Assembly: GCF_003702045.1 (NCBI RefSeq)
Contig: NZ_RBTP01000021.1
Coordinates: 1 to 47,608, forward strand
Direction: 5' to 3'
Length of the DNA: 47,608 nucleotides
From: Pseudomonas viridiflava
Lineage (GTDB): Bacteria > Pseudomonadota > Gammaproteobacteria > Pseudomonadales > Pseudomonadaceae
In this document: positions 1-9,616 of the stretch, one piece after another
Layout: each line of letters opens with the position of its first letter
Numbering within the stretch: position 1 is the stretch's first letter
Notes under the pieces: model-generated
What the model saw: only the letters and a program-made list of their open reading frames with translations
Database searches by the model: none
Told to the model about the DNA's origin: nothing
Made by a program: the position numbers and the translations under genes

Positions 1-1
1 C

Positions 2-532
2 GGCGATGCCATCGGTCTGGCGCTCAAACGCCTGCGCCTGCGCCCTGCCAACAGTCGGGTGCTGGTGCTGGTGACTGACGGCGCCAACAACGGCGGACAG
101 ATCGATCCGATCACGGCGGCACGCCTGGCCGCCAATGAAGGCGTGAAGATCTACACCATCGGCATCGGCTCCGACCCCGACAAGAGCGGCATCCAGGGGC
201 TGCTGGGCCTGAATCCGAGCCTGGACCTCGACGAGCCGACGCTCAAGGACATCGCCAGCCTCAGCGGCGGCCAATACTTCCGGGCCCGTGATGGCGATCA
301 ACTGGAAAAGATTCGCGCCACCCTGGATTCGCTGGAACCGGTCGCTCAGCAACCTACCCAGGCACGACCGGCGCAGGTCTTCTATCAGTGGCCGCTTGCC
401 GCCGCGCTGTTGTTGTGCGTCCTGCTGGTAATCCGCGAGTTGTGGCCAAACACTGCGCTGCAACGCGCACTGACCCGCCTCCGCGCTTTCGGCTGGCGTG
501 AGCGTATCGAGCGCTTGTGGAGGTCACGATGA
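2..532 (+). CDS. VWA-domain membrane protein (BatA-like), 5' end outside window
   Basis: The reading frame is open from base 2, so the start lies upstream. Visible are the second half of a von Willebrand factor A domain, including the VTDG strand that carries a metal-site aspartate, and the IGIGSDP strand. One C-terminal membrane segment follows (about the last 50 residues, rich in Ala/Leu/Val), then a short basic cytoplasmic tail. This is the layout of BatA-type proteins, which work beside a MoxR ATPase (not in this window) in envelope or stress functions. The stop overlaps the next start in ATGA, so translation is probably coupled. The family assignment is good; the precise role of Bat proteins is not settled. 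Confidence 0.85.
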   Translation, partial: GDAIGLALKRLRLRPANSRVLVLVTDGANNGGQIDPITAARLAANEGVKIYTIGIGSDPDKSGIQGLLGLNPSLDLDEPTLKDIASLSGGQYFRARDGDQLEKIRATLDSLEPVAQQPTQARPAQVFYQWPLAAALLLCVLLVIRELWPNTALQRALTRLRAFGWRERIERLWRSR

Positions 533-2247
533 TCGCCTCGCTCTGGCCGCACTGGTTCCGCCCGTGGTGGCTGCTTATCGTGCCCTTGCTGATGCTGCTG
601 ATCTGGCAACTCTGGCACCGCCAGAAACGCGCCGGACGCTGGCAAATCATTCTGCCCGCAGCCTTTCACGCGGTGCTGCTCAATGGCAGTCGCGGCAGCA
701 ACAGCAAACTGCCGTGGCTGGTGCTGGGGCTGGCCTGGTTACTGGCGCTGGCCGCCTTGCTCGGCCCCAGTTGGCAGCGTGTCGAGCAAATCAGCCAGAA
801 ACCGGTCGATCCGCTGGTGGTGGTCCTGGAACTGACCCCGCAAATGCTCGCCACCGACATTGCCCCTACGCGGCTGGAGCAGGCGCGGCGCAAGCTGCTG
901 GACCTGCTACAAGCCCGTAGCGATTCGCAAACCGCGATTGTGGTGTATGCAGGCAGCGCCCATACGCTGGTACCACTGTCCGACGATCTGGTCACCAGCC
1001 ACAACCTGCTGGACGCCATTCGGCCGTCGATCATGCCCGTGCAAGGCCAGCGTGCCGATCTCGCAGTCATCAAAGCGCTGGCGCTGCTCAAACAGGGCGC
1101 GTTGGGCCAGGGCAGGATTCTGCTGATCGGCTCCTCGTTGAGCGAACAAGAGCGCGACGGCATTCGTAAGGCGCTGCGCGGTCAATCCCCGCCGCTGCTG
1201 ATGCTGGGCATCGGCACCGCCGAAGGTGCCCCGGTCACGCAGGAAAACGGCAGCCTGCTCAAGGATGATCAAGGCGCGATTATGGTGCCGCGTCTGGACA
1301 GCACCAGCCTCAACGACTTTGCCGAACAGGTTGGCGGCAGCTACCGTCAGGCGCGGGCCGATGAAGAGGACCTGCGCAGCCTCGGCCTGCTCGACAGCCC
1401 ACAACGCCTGCGCAGCGATGGGCAAATCGTGCAACTCGATAGCTGGGCCGACCAGGGTCACTGGTTTCTGCTGCCGTTGCTGTTGATCGCCGCCTGTGCG
1501 GGTCGTCGCGGCTGGCTGTTCTGCCTGCCACTGCTGTTCATGTTTCCGCAGAACAGCCAGGCATTCGAATTCCAGGACATGTGGCTGCGCCCAGACCAAC
1601 AGGGGCAACGCCTGCTGGAACAGCGCCGACCGGCAGAAGCCGCGCAGCGCTTCGAAGACCCGCAATGGAAAGGGGTCGCCCTCTACGAAGCCGGCGATTA
1701 TGCCAGCGCCGCCCAGCGCTTCGCTGAAGGCAACGCCGCGGCAGACCATTACAATCGCGGCAATGCACTGGCCCGCAGCGGCGAACTGGAGGCTGCGCTG
1801 GACGCCTACGAACAGGCGCTGGAGCGTCAACCGGACTTCCCTGCGGCGCACAGCAATCGCGCGCTGGTGCAGAGTATTCTGGACGAGGCCCAGGCGGAAC
1901 AAACCGAACAGGACTCACCGGAAAAAGCCGGGCAGGATGAACCCGGACAACCGGCTTCACAGGATCAAGCCAGCAGCGATTCGCCCGCCGAGCAGCAAAC
2001 CACTCAACCGGGCGAGGACAACGGCAGCGAAACCCTGCCACCAGAGACGTCCGGCACTCAGTCTTCCGGCCCCTCGACCGACGCTGAACGAACCACTCGC
2101 CCGCCGCTCCAACCTGCCGACCGCCCGATTACCAGCGAACGGCGTCAGGAACTGGAGCAGTGGCTGAGGCAGATCCCGGACGATCCGGGTGAATTGCTAC
2201 GGCGCAAATTCCGCTACGAACAGCAACATCAGGAAAAGACCCGATGA
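529..2247 (+). CDS. VWA-TPR membrane protein (BatB/BatC-like fusion)
   Basis: I chose ATG 529 because GGAGGT lies just upstream and the codon overlaps the previous stop (ATGA). Order of parts in 572 residues: two N-terminal membrane helices (about 12-30 and 62-80), a VWA domain (about 95-290), two more hydrophobic helices (about 305-340), tetratricopeptide repeats (about 360-450, with the NRGNALARSG and EQALERQPDFPAAHSN pattern) and a long Gln/Glu/Ser/Pro-rich tail that is probably disordered. It therefore combines what are separate BatB and BatC proteins elsewhere. The DxSxS metal motif reads E101-L-T-P-Q105, and the later Asp strand reads LLIGSS, so metal binding by the VWA fold is doubtful. 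It lies in an operon with the BatA-like and BatD-like genes. Confidence 0.88.
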   Translation: MIASLWPHWFRPWWLLIVPLLMLLIWQLWHRQKRAGRWQIILPAAFHAVLLNGSRGSNSKLPWLVLGLAWLLALAALLGPSWQRVEQISQKPVDPLVVVLELTPQMLATDIAPTRLEQARRKLLDLLQARSDSQTAIVVYAGSAHTLVPLSDDLVTSHNLLDAIRPSIMPVQGQRADLAVIKALALLKQGALGQGRILLIGSSLSEQERDGIRKALRGQSPPLLMLGIGTAEGAPVTQENGSLLKDDQGAIMVPRLDSTSLNDFAEQVGGSYRQARADEEDLRSLGLLDSPQRLRSDGQIVQLDSWADQGHWFLLPLLLIAACAGRRGWLFCLPLLFMFPQNSQAFEFQDMWLRPDQQGQRLLEQRRPAEAAQRFEDPQWKGVALYEAGDYASAAQRFAEGNAAADHYNRGNALARSGELEAALDAYEQALERQPDFPAAHSNRALVQSILDEAQAEQTEQDSPEKAGQDEPGQPASQDQASSDSPAEQQTTQPGEDNGSETLPPETSGTQSSGPSTDAERTTRPPLQPADRPITSERRQELEQWLRQIPDDPGELLRRKFRYEQQHQEKTR

Positions 2248-3902
2248 GTCGCGCGTACACCCTACTGACCGGACTGGTGCTGAGCCTGGTCGCGTTATCG
2301 CTACAGGCCGCCGACCTGACGGCCAGCGTTGACCGTACCCGCCTGAACGTGGGCGAAACGGTCGAGCTCACGCTTGAAACCGAGGACGTCACGCAATTCG
2401 GCAAACCCGATCTCACTGCGCTGGACGGCAATTTCGAGGTGCGCGACACGCGTCAGGTCAACCGGCTGACAACGCCGGGTACTCAGAATCAAGCCACCAC
2501 GCGCTGGATCATCACCTTGCTGCCCAAGCAGACCGGTAGCGTGACGATTCCTGCGCTGCAACTGGGCGAGCTGAAAAGCCAGCCCCTGACCCTGCAAGTC
2601 ATCCAGAGCGAGCCCAAGGAGCAGGATCGCCAACTGGCTCCGGTGTTCATTGAGGCAACGCTGGATCAGAACAGCGTCTATGTTCAGGCTCAGGTCGTGC
2701 TGACCCTGCGCATCTACCATTCGGTGCAACTGTTCGACGACAGCAGCCTCAGCCCGCTTCAGGTGCCCGACGCTCGCATCGAGAAGCTGGGCGATTCACG
2801 CACGTATGAAAAGCTGATCAACGGCGTGCGCCACGGCGTCATCGAAATGCGTTACGCGCTCTATCCCCAGCACAGCGGCGAAATGACCATTCCGCCTCAG
2901 GTGTTCAGCGCAACTCAGGTTCAGGCCCAGGCCAGCGGTACGCAAACTCAGGAGGCCAACCTGTTCGGCCCACAGCCGGGCAAGGTGATGCGGGTCAACT
3001 CCGTCGAAGTCCCGCTGAGCGTCAAGGCAGTGCCGGCCGACTACCCGAGCAACGTGCCGTGGCTGCCGGCACGCAGCATCAGCCTTGAGGAAAGCTGGAG
3101 TCCGGAGCCGGGCAAGACTCAGGTCGGTGACTCCCTGACCCGCACGCTCGTTATCAAGGCCGAAGGGCTGGCCGGGGCACAACTGCCCCCCTTGCCTGCC
3201 ACCGACGTGCCCGGTCTACGTCGTTATCCCGATCAGCCGCAACTGCGCAACCTGCCCAGCGAGCGTGGGCTGATCGGCACCCGTGAAGAGCGCGAAGCGC
3301 TGGTGCCCGCACGTGCCGGTGCAATCGACCTGCCGGCGGTGGAAGTCACGTGGTGGAACACCCGCGAATACCATCTGGAACATACCAGCCTGCCCGCCCG
3401 CACCCTGCAGATCATGGGCAACCCGACGTTAGGCGTTGATACACCGGTCAGCAACGACATGGGCGGTGTGACCGTGATTGGCCCGCCTGTCTGGCCTTGG
3501 CAGTTAAGCACGCTGTTCTTCGCCTGCACCACGCTGCTGGGGTGCCTGCTGTGGTGGCGCGCCCGCGGCCAGCCGGCAATCGCACGGGCCGTGCAGACAG
3601 GCCCCAGCCCACGGACCGTGCTCGATGATCTCAAGCGCGCTTGCCTGGCCAACGACCCGCAAGCCACGCGTCAGGCACTGGATGCCTGGGCGCGCCAGCA
3701 GCCGGAAACCCTGGCCGACATGGCCGCCCGCTTCGTGCCGCTGTCCGATGCGCTGGATGGCCTCAACGGCGCGCTCTACAGTGAAACCGGAAAGCTCTGG
3801 CTGGGCGAGGACTTGTGGCGCGCCGTTCGCACACTGCCCGCCGCCGAACACATTCAGGACCTGGCAGGCGATGCCGGGTTGCCGCCGCTGTATCCCAAGT
3901 GA
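2244..3902 (+). CDS. BatD-like protein
   Basis: The start overlaps the previous gene by ATGA, so the three Bat genes form one unit. The 552-residue product begins with a cleavable signal peptide (hydrophobic run ending near Leu-Gln-Ala-Ala). A long periplasmic region follows with beta-rich, immunoglobulin-like repeats typical of BatD; it opens with the segment on DRTRLNVGETVELTLETED. One membrane helix sits near residues 415-435 (WPWQLSTLFFACTTLLGCLL), then a helical cytoplasmic tail of about 115 residues. BatD proteins are thought to work with the VWA proteins at the inner membrane; no enzymatic motif is visible. It is the last gene of the operon, followed by a 39-base gap before sbcD. Confidence 0.88.
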   Translation: MSRAYTLLTGLVLSLVALSLQAADLTASVDRTRLNVGETVELTLETEDVTQFGKPDLTALDGNFEVRDTRQVNRLTTPGTQNQATTRWIITLLPKQTGSVTIPALQLGELKSQPLTLQVIQSEPKEQDRQLAPVFIEATLDQNSVYVQAQVVLTLRIYHSVQLFDDSSLSPLQVPDARIEKLGDSRTYEKLINGVRHGVIEMRYALYPQHSGEMTIPPQVFSATQVQAQASGTQTQEANLFGPQPGKVMRVNSVEVPLSVKAVPADYPSNVPWLPARSISLEESWSPEPGKTQVGDSLTRTLVIKAEGLAGAQLPPLPATDVPGLRRYPDQPQLRNLPSERGLIGTREEREALVPARAGAIDLPAVEVTWWNTREYHLEHTSLPARTLQIMGNPTLGVDTPVSNDMGGVTVIGPPVWPWQLSTLFFACTTLLGCLLWWRARGQPAIARAVQTGPSPRTVLDDLKRACLANDPQATRQALDAWARQQPETLADMAARFVPLSDALDGLNGALYSETGKLWLGEDLWRAVRTLPAAEHIQDLAGDAGLPPLYPK

Positions 3903-3941
3903 GGATGCAGCCGGCCCCCTTCTTCATGACAAGGTAATTCA

Positions 3942-5186
3942 ATGCGTCTGTTCCACACTTCCGACTGGCATCTGGGTCAGAACCTTCACGGCCAGGAGCG
4001 GGATTTCGAACACGCCTGCTTTCTGACCTGGTTGCTGGCCCGCCTGGCCGAGCGCCAACCTGACGTGCTGTTGATCGCAGGCGATATCTTCGACACTGTC
4101 AACCCGCCGGTCAAAGCCCAAGAGCGTCTGTACGACTTCATCGTCAACGCCCACGAACAAAATCCGCTGCTGACCATCGTGATGATCGCCGGCAATCACG
4201 ACTCAGGCTCGCGCATCGAACTGCCCGCCCCCTTGATGCGTCGTCTGCGCACCCATGCACTGGGCCGGGTGTTATGGCTGGACGATGGCGTACTGGACGC
4301 CGAGCGCCTGCTGCTGCCGCTGCCCGACGCCGAAGGTCAGGTTCGTGCGTGGTGCCTGGCGCTGCCGTTCCTGCGCCCTGCCGAAGTCACCGGTCCGACG
4401 CTGGGCGATGACTACCTGAAAGGTATTGCCCGGGTCCACGAACGCCTGATCGAGGCCGCCAATCTCAAGCGCCAGCCGGGTCAGGCACTGATCGCCATCA
4501 GCCACGCGCACATGGCCGGAGGTTCGGTGTCCGAAGACTCCGAGCGCAGCCTGATCATCGGCAACGCCGAAGCCCTGCCCGCCAGTCTGTTCGGGCCGAG
4601 CATCACCTACGTTGCCCTCGGCCATCTGCACAAGCCGCAGCGGGTCAACGGTGAAGAACGTATTCGCTACAGCGGCTCGCCGATCCCGCTGTCGTTTTCG
4701 GAAATCGGCTATCAGCATCAAATTCTGGAAATCAACTGCGACGGCGAAACCCTGGCCAGCGTCGATACCTGTCTGATTCCTCGTGCCGTCAACCTGCAGC
4801 GCCTGGGCCCTGCGCCACTGGCAGATCTGCTGGTGCAGCTCAAGGAGTTGCCCAACGTGGACCTGCTGGCCGACCCGGACCGACAGCCGTGGCTGGAAGT
4901 GCGCGTGCGCCTGGACGAGCCGAAACCGGACCTGCGCAACCAGATCGAAACGGCGCTGCAAGGCAAGGCCGTGCGCCTGGTCCGTATCGGTGCCGAATAC
5001 GCGGGCAAAGGCAGCGGCGAAGGGGGCGATGACGAGGCCGCGTTGATCGAACTGGACCAGCTCAGCCCGCAGGAACTGTTCAGCCGTGCCTGGCAGGACA
5101 ACTTCGGCAGCGAGGTCGATGAGCAGACGCTGACCGACTTCGCCACGCTGTTGCGTGAAGTGCAGCAGGAGAGCGAGCAGCCATGA
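3942..5186 (+). CDS. sbcD: SbcD, nuclease subunit of the SbcCD (Mre11-Rad50) complex
   Basis: SbcD is the Mn-dependent phosphodiesterase subunit of SbcCD, which opens DNA hairpins and blocked ends during replication repair. The 414-residue protein carries all family motifs: DWHLGQ (D8, H10), GDIFD (47-51), GNHD (84-87), SHAHMAGG near 188 and GHLHKPQ near 228, which together ligate the two metals. A capping domain and a C-terminal SbcC-binding helix region follow; length is normal for the family. The stop overlaps the sbcC start by ATGA, so the two subunits are coupled. The start is the first ATG, with AAGG about 8 bases upstream. Confidence 0.97.
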   Translation: MRLFHTSDWHLGQNLHGQERDFEHACFLTWLLARLAERQPDVLLIAGDIFDTVNPPVKAQERLYDFIVNAHEQNPLLTIVMIAGNHDSGSRIELPAPLMRRLRTHALGRVLWLDDGVLDAERLLLPLPDAEGQVRAWCLALPFLRPAEVTGPTLGDDYLKGIARVHERLIEAANLKRQPGQALIAISHAHMAGGSVSEDSERSLIIGNAEALPASLFGPSITYVALGHLHKPQRVNGEERIRYSGSPIPLSFSEIGYQHQILEINCDGETLASVDTCLIPRAVNLQRLGPAPLADLLVQLKELPNVDLLADPDRQPWLEVRVRLDEPKPDLRNQIETALQGKAVRLVRIGAEYAGKGSGEGGDDEAALIELDQLSPQELFSRAWQDNFGSEVDEQTLTDFATLLREVQQESEQP

Positions 5187-8100
5187 AGATTCTCGCCATT
5201 CGCCTGAAAAACCTGGCCTCGCTGGCCGGACCGTTCGAACTGGACTTCACCGCCGAGCCTTTGGCCAGCGCTGGCCTGTTCGCCATCACCGGCCCGACGG
5301 GTGCCGGCAAGAGCACCCTGCTCGATGCCTTGTGCCTGGCACTGTTCGGGGCCATTCCGCGCCTGAGCAACATCGGCCAGTCGAAAGTGCCGGACATCGA
5401 CGGCGACATCACCACCAGTGACCCGCGCACCCTGCTGCGGCGTGGCACCGGCAGCGGTTACGCCGAAGTGGATTTCATCGGTATCGACCAGCGTCGTTAC
5501 CGGGCACGCTGGGAAACCAACCGCGCCCGGGACAATGCCGCGAAGAAACTCCAGGCCAGCCGCCAGACCCTGACCGATCTGGACAGCGAGCAGATCCTCA
5601 GTAACCAGAGCAAGCGCGAGTTTGAGCAACTGATCGAAAGCCGCCTGGGCCTGAACTTCGAACAATTCACCCGCGCCGTGATGCTCGCCCAGAGCGAATT
5701 CAGCGCCTTTCTCAAGGCCGACGACAAAGAACGCAGCGAATTGCTGGAGAAGCTGACCAACACGGCGATCTACAGCCAGTTGGGGCGACGCGCTTACAGC
5801 AAGAGCAAGGAAGCTGAAGAAGCCCTCAAGGCGCTGACCGCTCAGGCCAGTCACATCAGCCCGCTGGAACCCGAGCAACTTGCCGAGCTTGAGCAGCGCA
5901 TGAGCGACGCCCAGCAGCAGCTCAAGCTGCATCAGGCTCAACAGCGCCAGCTGGAACTCCAGCAACAATGGCTCACCGAGCTGCACAGGCTGCGCGACGA
6001 ACGACTGGCCGCTCAAGAAAGCCTGACCATCGCGCAACAGGTATGGAACGATCAGGCCGGCCAGCGTCAGACCCTCGGCCAGCTTGAGCGTCTTGGCCCG
6101 CAACGGCATCGTTTCGCACGGCGGACCACCTTGAACGCTCAACTCGCGCCATTGGCCGAGCAGATTCGCCAGCATCACGAGCAGCAGATCGCGCTGCAAC
6201 ACCGCCAACAGCACCTGCACGACCAACGCAGCCAAGCGCAGGTTCAGTTGCAGGAGGCCCAACACGCGCACAGTGTTGCCAAGCCCCTGTTGCAACAGGC
6301 CTTCGACGCGCAAAACACCTTGAATCGTCTGGCTCAGGAATCGGCCAAGGCCAGCGACCAGCACCAGCAGGCCGAACAACGCTGCACCCAAGGCCAGACC
6401 AGCCTGCAGGCACTGCTCGACCAGCAACAGCAGGTTGCTCAGCGCCTTGAGCGCATCGCCGAACAAGTAGCCAACAGCAGCGATCTGGCACCGTTGGCCC
6501 AAGGCTGGAACGCGTGGCGTGATCGCCTGAAAACCCTGACGCTGACCGCCAACCGCCTCAAGCACGGCAACCAGGAAATGCCTGCGCTGCAACAACGCGC
6601 CAGCGACGCCGAGCAACAAATGAACGAGCAACGCAGCGCGCTGGAATTGCTGTATCGCGAGGCCGATTGCGAAGTGGCTGCCGTCACCGAACAACTGCAA
6701 ATCCTGGGCAGCCTGTTGCAGGACAACCGCAAGCAACAGCGCGCCTTCGAAGAACTGGCGCGCTTGTGGGCCAGCCAGCAAGACATCGAACGGCAATTGC
6801 AGGAGCTGGCGCAACAACAGCAGCATGCGCAGCAGGAACGCGAGCAACAGGTTGCACAGGGCATCAAGGTCAAAGACGAACTGACCGTGGCCGAGCAGAC
6901 CTTGAGCGTGACCCGCCAGTTGTTGGAACGCCAGCGTCTGGCCCGTAGCGCCAGCGTCGAAGAGCTGCGCACGCAGTTGCAGGACGACCAGCCCTGCCCG
7001 GTCTGCGGCAGTGCCGAGCATCCCTGGCACCAACCGGAGGCCCTGCTGCAAAGCCTCACCCAACATGACGAAGAGGAGCAGGCCAGCGCTCAAAAGGCGG
7101 TCGATGCCCTGACCGAACAGCGCAATCAACTGCGCGAGCACGTGGGTGGGATCATCGCCCGACAGAAAGAGCTGCTGCGCCAGCATGAGCAACTGACACA
7201 GCGTCATCAGGCATTGGCACCCGACCTTGAAACTCACCCGCTGGGTGCCCGGTTGTTGGATCATGAGCCTGCCAAACGTGACGCCTGGCTGAGCCAGCAA
7301 CTGAGCCAGTCGAACGACGTCATCCTCCGTGACGAGCAGCGTCAGCAAGCCCTACTCTCCCTGCAGAAAGACGCTGCCCGCCTGCAACAGTCGGTGCAGG
7401 CTGCACAGGAGGCCAGCCAGACCGCCGCCCACCACATGGCCGAGCAGGTTCAGCAGCTGAACGCCGATCAACAGCGTCTGGACGAGGAACTGGACGCGCT
7501 CGCGCCGCTGGTTTCGCCACAGACGCTGGAGGGGTTGCGCAGCGACACCTCGACCACTGTGCTGCACCTTGAGCAGCAGGTGGTGCAGCGCCTTGATCAA
7601 CTGGAACAGCAAGGCGAAGAACAGCAGGAGCAGCGCGAACGTCAGCAGCGCATCGACAGCGAACAGGTCGAACAGAAAAACCGCCTGCAACGCGCTGCCG
7701 AACTGCTGCAAACGGTCACCGCCCTCAGCGAGCAGCAACAGGCCAGTCAGCAGGTATTGGCCGGGCTGTTGGGCAATCACCCTAGCGCCGAACACTGGCA
7801 ACAGGCCTTGGAGCAGGCCGTCGAACACGCCAGACAAACCGAAAGCTCGGCTGCGCAGGCCTTGCAGGATATCCAGAGTCAACTGATCCAGCTCGCCGCC
7901 GAACTCAAGTCCGGCGAGCAACAACAACAGACCGTGCAGCAGGAACTCACGGAACTCGACGCCACACTCGCCGAGTGGCGCAGTCAGCACGCGGAGCTGG
8001 ATGACGCCGCGCTGGACACCCTCCTCACCTACGACGACGAGCAGGTCGAACAGCTGCGTCAGCAATCGCAGGCCGCCGAGAAAGCCCTGGAGCAGGCGCG

Positions 8101-8830
8101 AGTTCTGCTGAATGAACGCGAACAGCGCGTACAGCAACATCAGGCACAACACGCCGACCTGACCGACAGCGACGCCCTGAATGCCGCCCTGTTGCAAGCT
8201 CAGGAACAGACGGCGCTGAGCGAACAGCACTGTGCCGAACTGCGCGCGCAACTGAGCGAAGACCAGCGTCGCCGTAACGCCAACAGTGAATTGCAGACGC
8301 GCATCGACGAAGCCACCCGTGAATATCAACGCTGGGCTCGACTGGCCGCGCTGATTGGCTCGGCGGAAGGCGATAAATTCCGCAAGATCGCCCAGGCCTA
8401 TAACCTGGATTTGCTGGTGCACCATGCCAACGCTCAACTGAAACAACTGGTGCGTCGCTATCGCCTCAAGCGCGGCGGCAGCATGCTCGGCCTGTTGGTG
8501 CTGGACACCGAGATGGGCGACGAAACGCGTTCGGTGCATTCGCTGTCCGGCGGGGAAACCTTTCTGGTGTCACTGGCGCTGGCATTGGGTCTGGCATCGA
8601 TGGCGTCCAACACCTTGCGCATTGAGTCGCTGTTCATCGACGAAGGCTTCGGCAGCCTGGACCCTGAATCGCTGCAACTGGCGATGGATGCACTGGACGG
8701 TTTGCAGGCGCAGGGCCGCAAGGTCGGCGTCATTTCCCACGTTCAGGAAATGCACGAACGCATCCCGGTTCAGATCAAGGTGCGTCGCCAGGGCAACGGG
8801 CTGAGCACTATCGAAGTCGGCAGCGCATGA
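5183..8830 (+). CDS. sbcC: SbcC, ATPase subunit of the SbcCD complex
   Basis: This is the Rad50-like ATPase partner of SbcD. The 1215-residue protein shows the Walker A motif GPTGAGKST (37-45) and then very long Gln/Glu/Leu-rich coiled coils. A zinc-hook CPVCG near residue 605 sits midway between the coils. The LSGGE signature lies near 1121 and Walker B, LFIDEGFGSLD, near 1150. These are the features expected of a head-coil-hook-coil-head SMC-like protein. The coding strand is extremely rich in CAG/CAA/GAG codons, and this creates long spurious open frames on the opposite strand. It overlaps both neighbours by ATGA (sbcD before, GST after), so the three genes look like one transcript. Confidence 0.97.
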   Translation: MKILAIRLKNLASLAGPFELDFTAEPLASAGLFAITGPTGAGKSTLLDALCLALFGAIPRLSNIGQSKVPDIDGDITTSDPRTLLRRGTGSGYAEVDFIGIDQRRYRARWETNRARDNAAKKLQASRQTLTDLDSEQILSNQSKREFEQLIESRLGLNFEQFTRAVMLAQSEFSAFLKADDKERSELLEKLTNTAIYSQLGRRAYSKSKEAEEALKALTAQASHISPLEPEQLAELEQRMSDAQQQLKLHQAQQRQLELQQQWLTELHRLRDERLAAQESLTIAQQVWNDQAGQRQTLGQLERLGPQRHRFARRTTLNAQLAPLAEQIRQHHEQQIALQHRQQHLHDQRSQAQVQLQEAQHAHSVAKPLLQQAFDAQNTLNRLAQESAKASDQHQQAEQRCTQGQTSLQALLDQQQQVAQRLERIAEQVANSSDLAPLAQGWNAWRDRLKTLTLTANRLKHGNQEMPALQQRASDAEQQMNEQRSALELLYREADCEVAAVTEQLQILGSLLQDNRKQQRAFEELARLWASQQDIERQLQELAQQQQHAQQEREQQVAQGIKVKDELTVAEQTLSVTRQLLERQRLARSASVEELRTQLQDDQPCPVCGSAEHPWHQPEALLQSLTQHDEEEQASAQKAVDALTEQRNQLREHVGGIIARQKELLRQHEQLTQRHQALAPDLETHPLGARLLDHEPAKRDAWLSQQLSQSNDVILRDEQRQQALLSLQKDAARLQQSVQAAQEASQTAAHHMAEQVQQLNADQQRLDEELDALAPLVSPQTLEGLRSDTSTTVLHLEQQVVQRLDQLEQQGEEQQEQRERQQRIDSEQVEQKNRLQRAAELLQTVTALSEQQQASQQVLAGLLGNHPSAEHWQQALEQAVEHARQTESSAAQALQDIQSQLIQLAAELKSGEQQQQTVQQELTELDATLAEWRSQHAELDDAALDTLLTYDDEQVEQLRQQSQAAEKALEQARVLLNEREQRVQQHQAQHADLTDSDALNAALLQAQEQTALSEQHCAELRAQLSEDQRRRNANSELQTRIDEATREYQRWARLAALIGSAEGDKFRKIAQAYNLDLLVHHANAQLKQLVRRYRLKRGGSMLGLLVLDTEMGDETRSVHSLSGGETFLVSLALALGLASMASNTLRIESLFIDEGFGSLDPESLQLAMDALDGLQAQGRKVGVISHVQEMHERIPVQIKVRRQGNGLSTIEVGSA

Positions 8831-9426
8831 CACCGGTGCTTTACTCCTTCCGCCGCTGCCCGTATGCCATGCGCGCCCGCATGGCGTTGCGTTATGCGGG
8901 TTGTCAAGTGGCTGTCCATGAGGTCAGCCTCAAGGCCAAGCCTGCGGACATGCTGGAGCGCTCGCCCAAAGGCACGGTGCCCGTGCTGGTCCTGGCCAAC
9001 CGTGTTCTGGAGCAGAGCCTGGACATCATGCACTGGGCCTTGGCGCAAAATGACCCGGATGACTGGCTGCTCGTGAACGATCCGTCAGGGCATCAGCAGA
9101 TCGACAAGCTGATCGACGAAAACGATCACGTCTTCAAGCTGCATCTGGACCGCTATAAATACGCTGTGCGGTATCCCGAGCAGCCCCCCGAGTACTACCG
9201 GGAGATGGGCGAAGTTTTCCTGCACACGCTGGAGCAACGGCTGCAAATGGGTGCTTACCTCATGGGCGAACGGCGGACACTGGCCGACGTTGCCATCGCG
9301 CCCTTCATTCGTCAGTTCTGTTTCGTCGACCCGGACTGGTTCGCGGACAGCCCTTATCCAGCGTTGCGTGGGTGGCTACAGCGCTTTCTCGACTCCGAAT
9401 TGTTTGAAGCCGTCATGCGCAAATAA
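8827..9426 (+). CDS. glutathione S-transferase family protein
   Basis: The 199-residue protein has a thioredoxin-like N-terminal domain with a CPYA motif at Cys11, right where GSH-binding Cys-type (Omega/Beta-like) transferases carry their catalytic cysteine. An all-helical C-terminal domain follows, with the conserved segment around LADVAIAPFIRQF, the usual N-capping box of helix 6. The start overlaps the sbcC stop by ATGA, so it is cotranscribed with a DNA-repair pair; whether that has functional meaning is not known. The substrate cannot be read from sequence. It could act as a thiol transferase or disulfide reductase rather than a classic conjugating enzyme. Confidence 0.88.
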   Translation: MTPVLYSFRRCPYAMRARMALRYAGCQVAVHEVSLKAKPADMLERSPKGTVPVLVLANRVLEQSLDIMHWALAQNDPDDWLLVNDPSGHQQIDKLIDENDHVFKLHLDRYKYAVRYPEQPPEYYREMGEVFLHTLEQRLQMGAYLMGERRTLADVAIAPFIRQFCFVDPDWFADSPYPALRGWLQRFLDSELFEAVMRK

Positions 9427-9458
9427 AGCGTATGCCCAAAAAGGTCTTTTTTCGGCGC

Positions 9459-9491
9459 AAAAAAAACCCCGTTACGGATGAGATAACGGGG
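9459..9491 (-). terminator. rho-independent terminator, minus strand
   Basis: The 8-bp stem CCCCGTTA/TAACGGGG (9467-9474 with 9484-9491) has a 9-base loop. On the minus strand it is followed by eight T residues (9466 down to 9459). It would end transcripts reading leftward from the small gene at 9673-9855, and it lies 33 bases after the GST stop on the other strand. Confidence 0.8.
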
Positions 9492-9509
9492 ACAAGGGGA
9501 TTCAACGCT

Positions 9510-9600
9510 TTCGCGAGCAGGCTCACGTAACAGTCCATGCCTTGTCTGCCACGCAATGGGCAGTGGTCGCGTGGACCTGTGTGGGCGAACATGCTCGCGA
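9510..9600. repeat. degenerate REP doublet
   Basis: TTCGCGAGCAGGCTCAC (9510-9526) and GTGGGCGAACATGCTCGCGA (9581-9600) are inverted, diverged copies of the Pseudomonas REP sequence. They lie in the gap between the convergent GST gene and the small minus-strand gene. The copies are more eroded than those at 12380 and 17729. Confidence 0.5.
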
Positions 9601-9616
9601 GAGCATTGCCGTTCAC

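Noticed and set aside
907..1902. 331-codon minus-strand open frame
   Set aside because: Antisense to the VWA-TPR gene, whose helices and TPR repeats are clear in the plus frame.
4718..7348. 876-codon open frame on the minus strand within sbcC
   Set aside because: It is opposite the CAG/GAG-rich SbcC coding strand; its Leu/Gln-rich translation mirrors SbcC codons, and SbcC carries all catalytic motifs.
7352..8539. 395-codon minus-strand open frame
   Set aside because: Shadow of SbcC for the same reason; no start signal and no recognisable domain.
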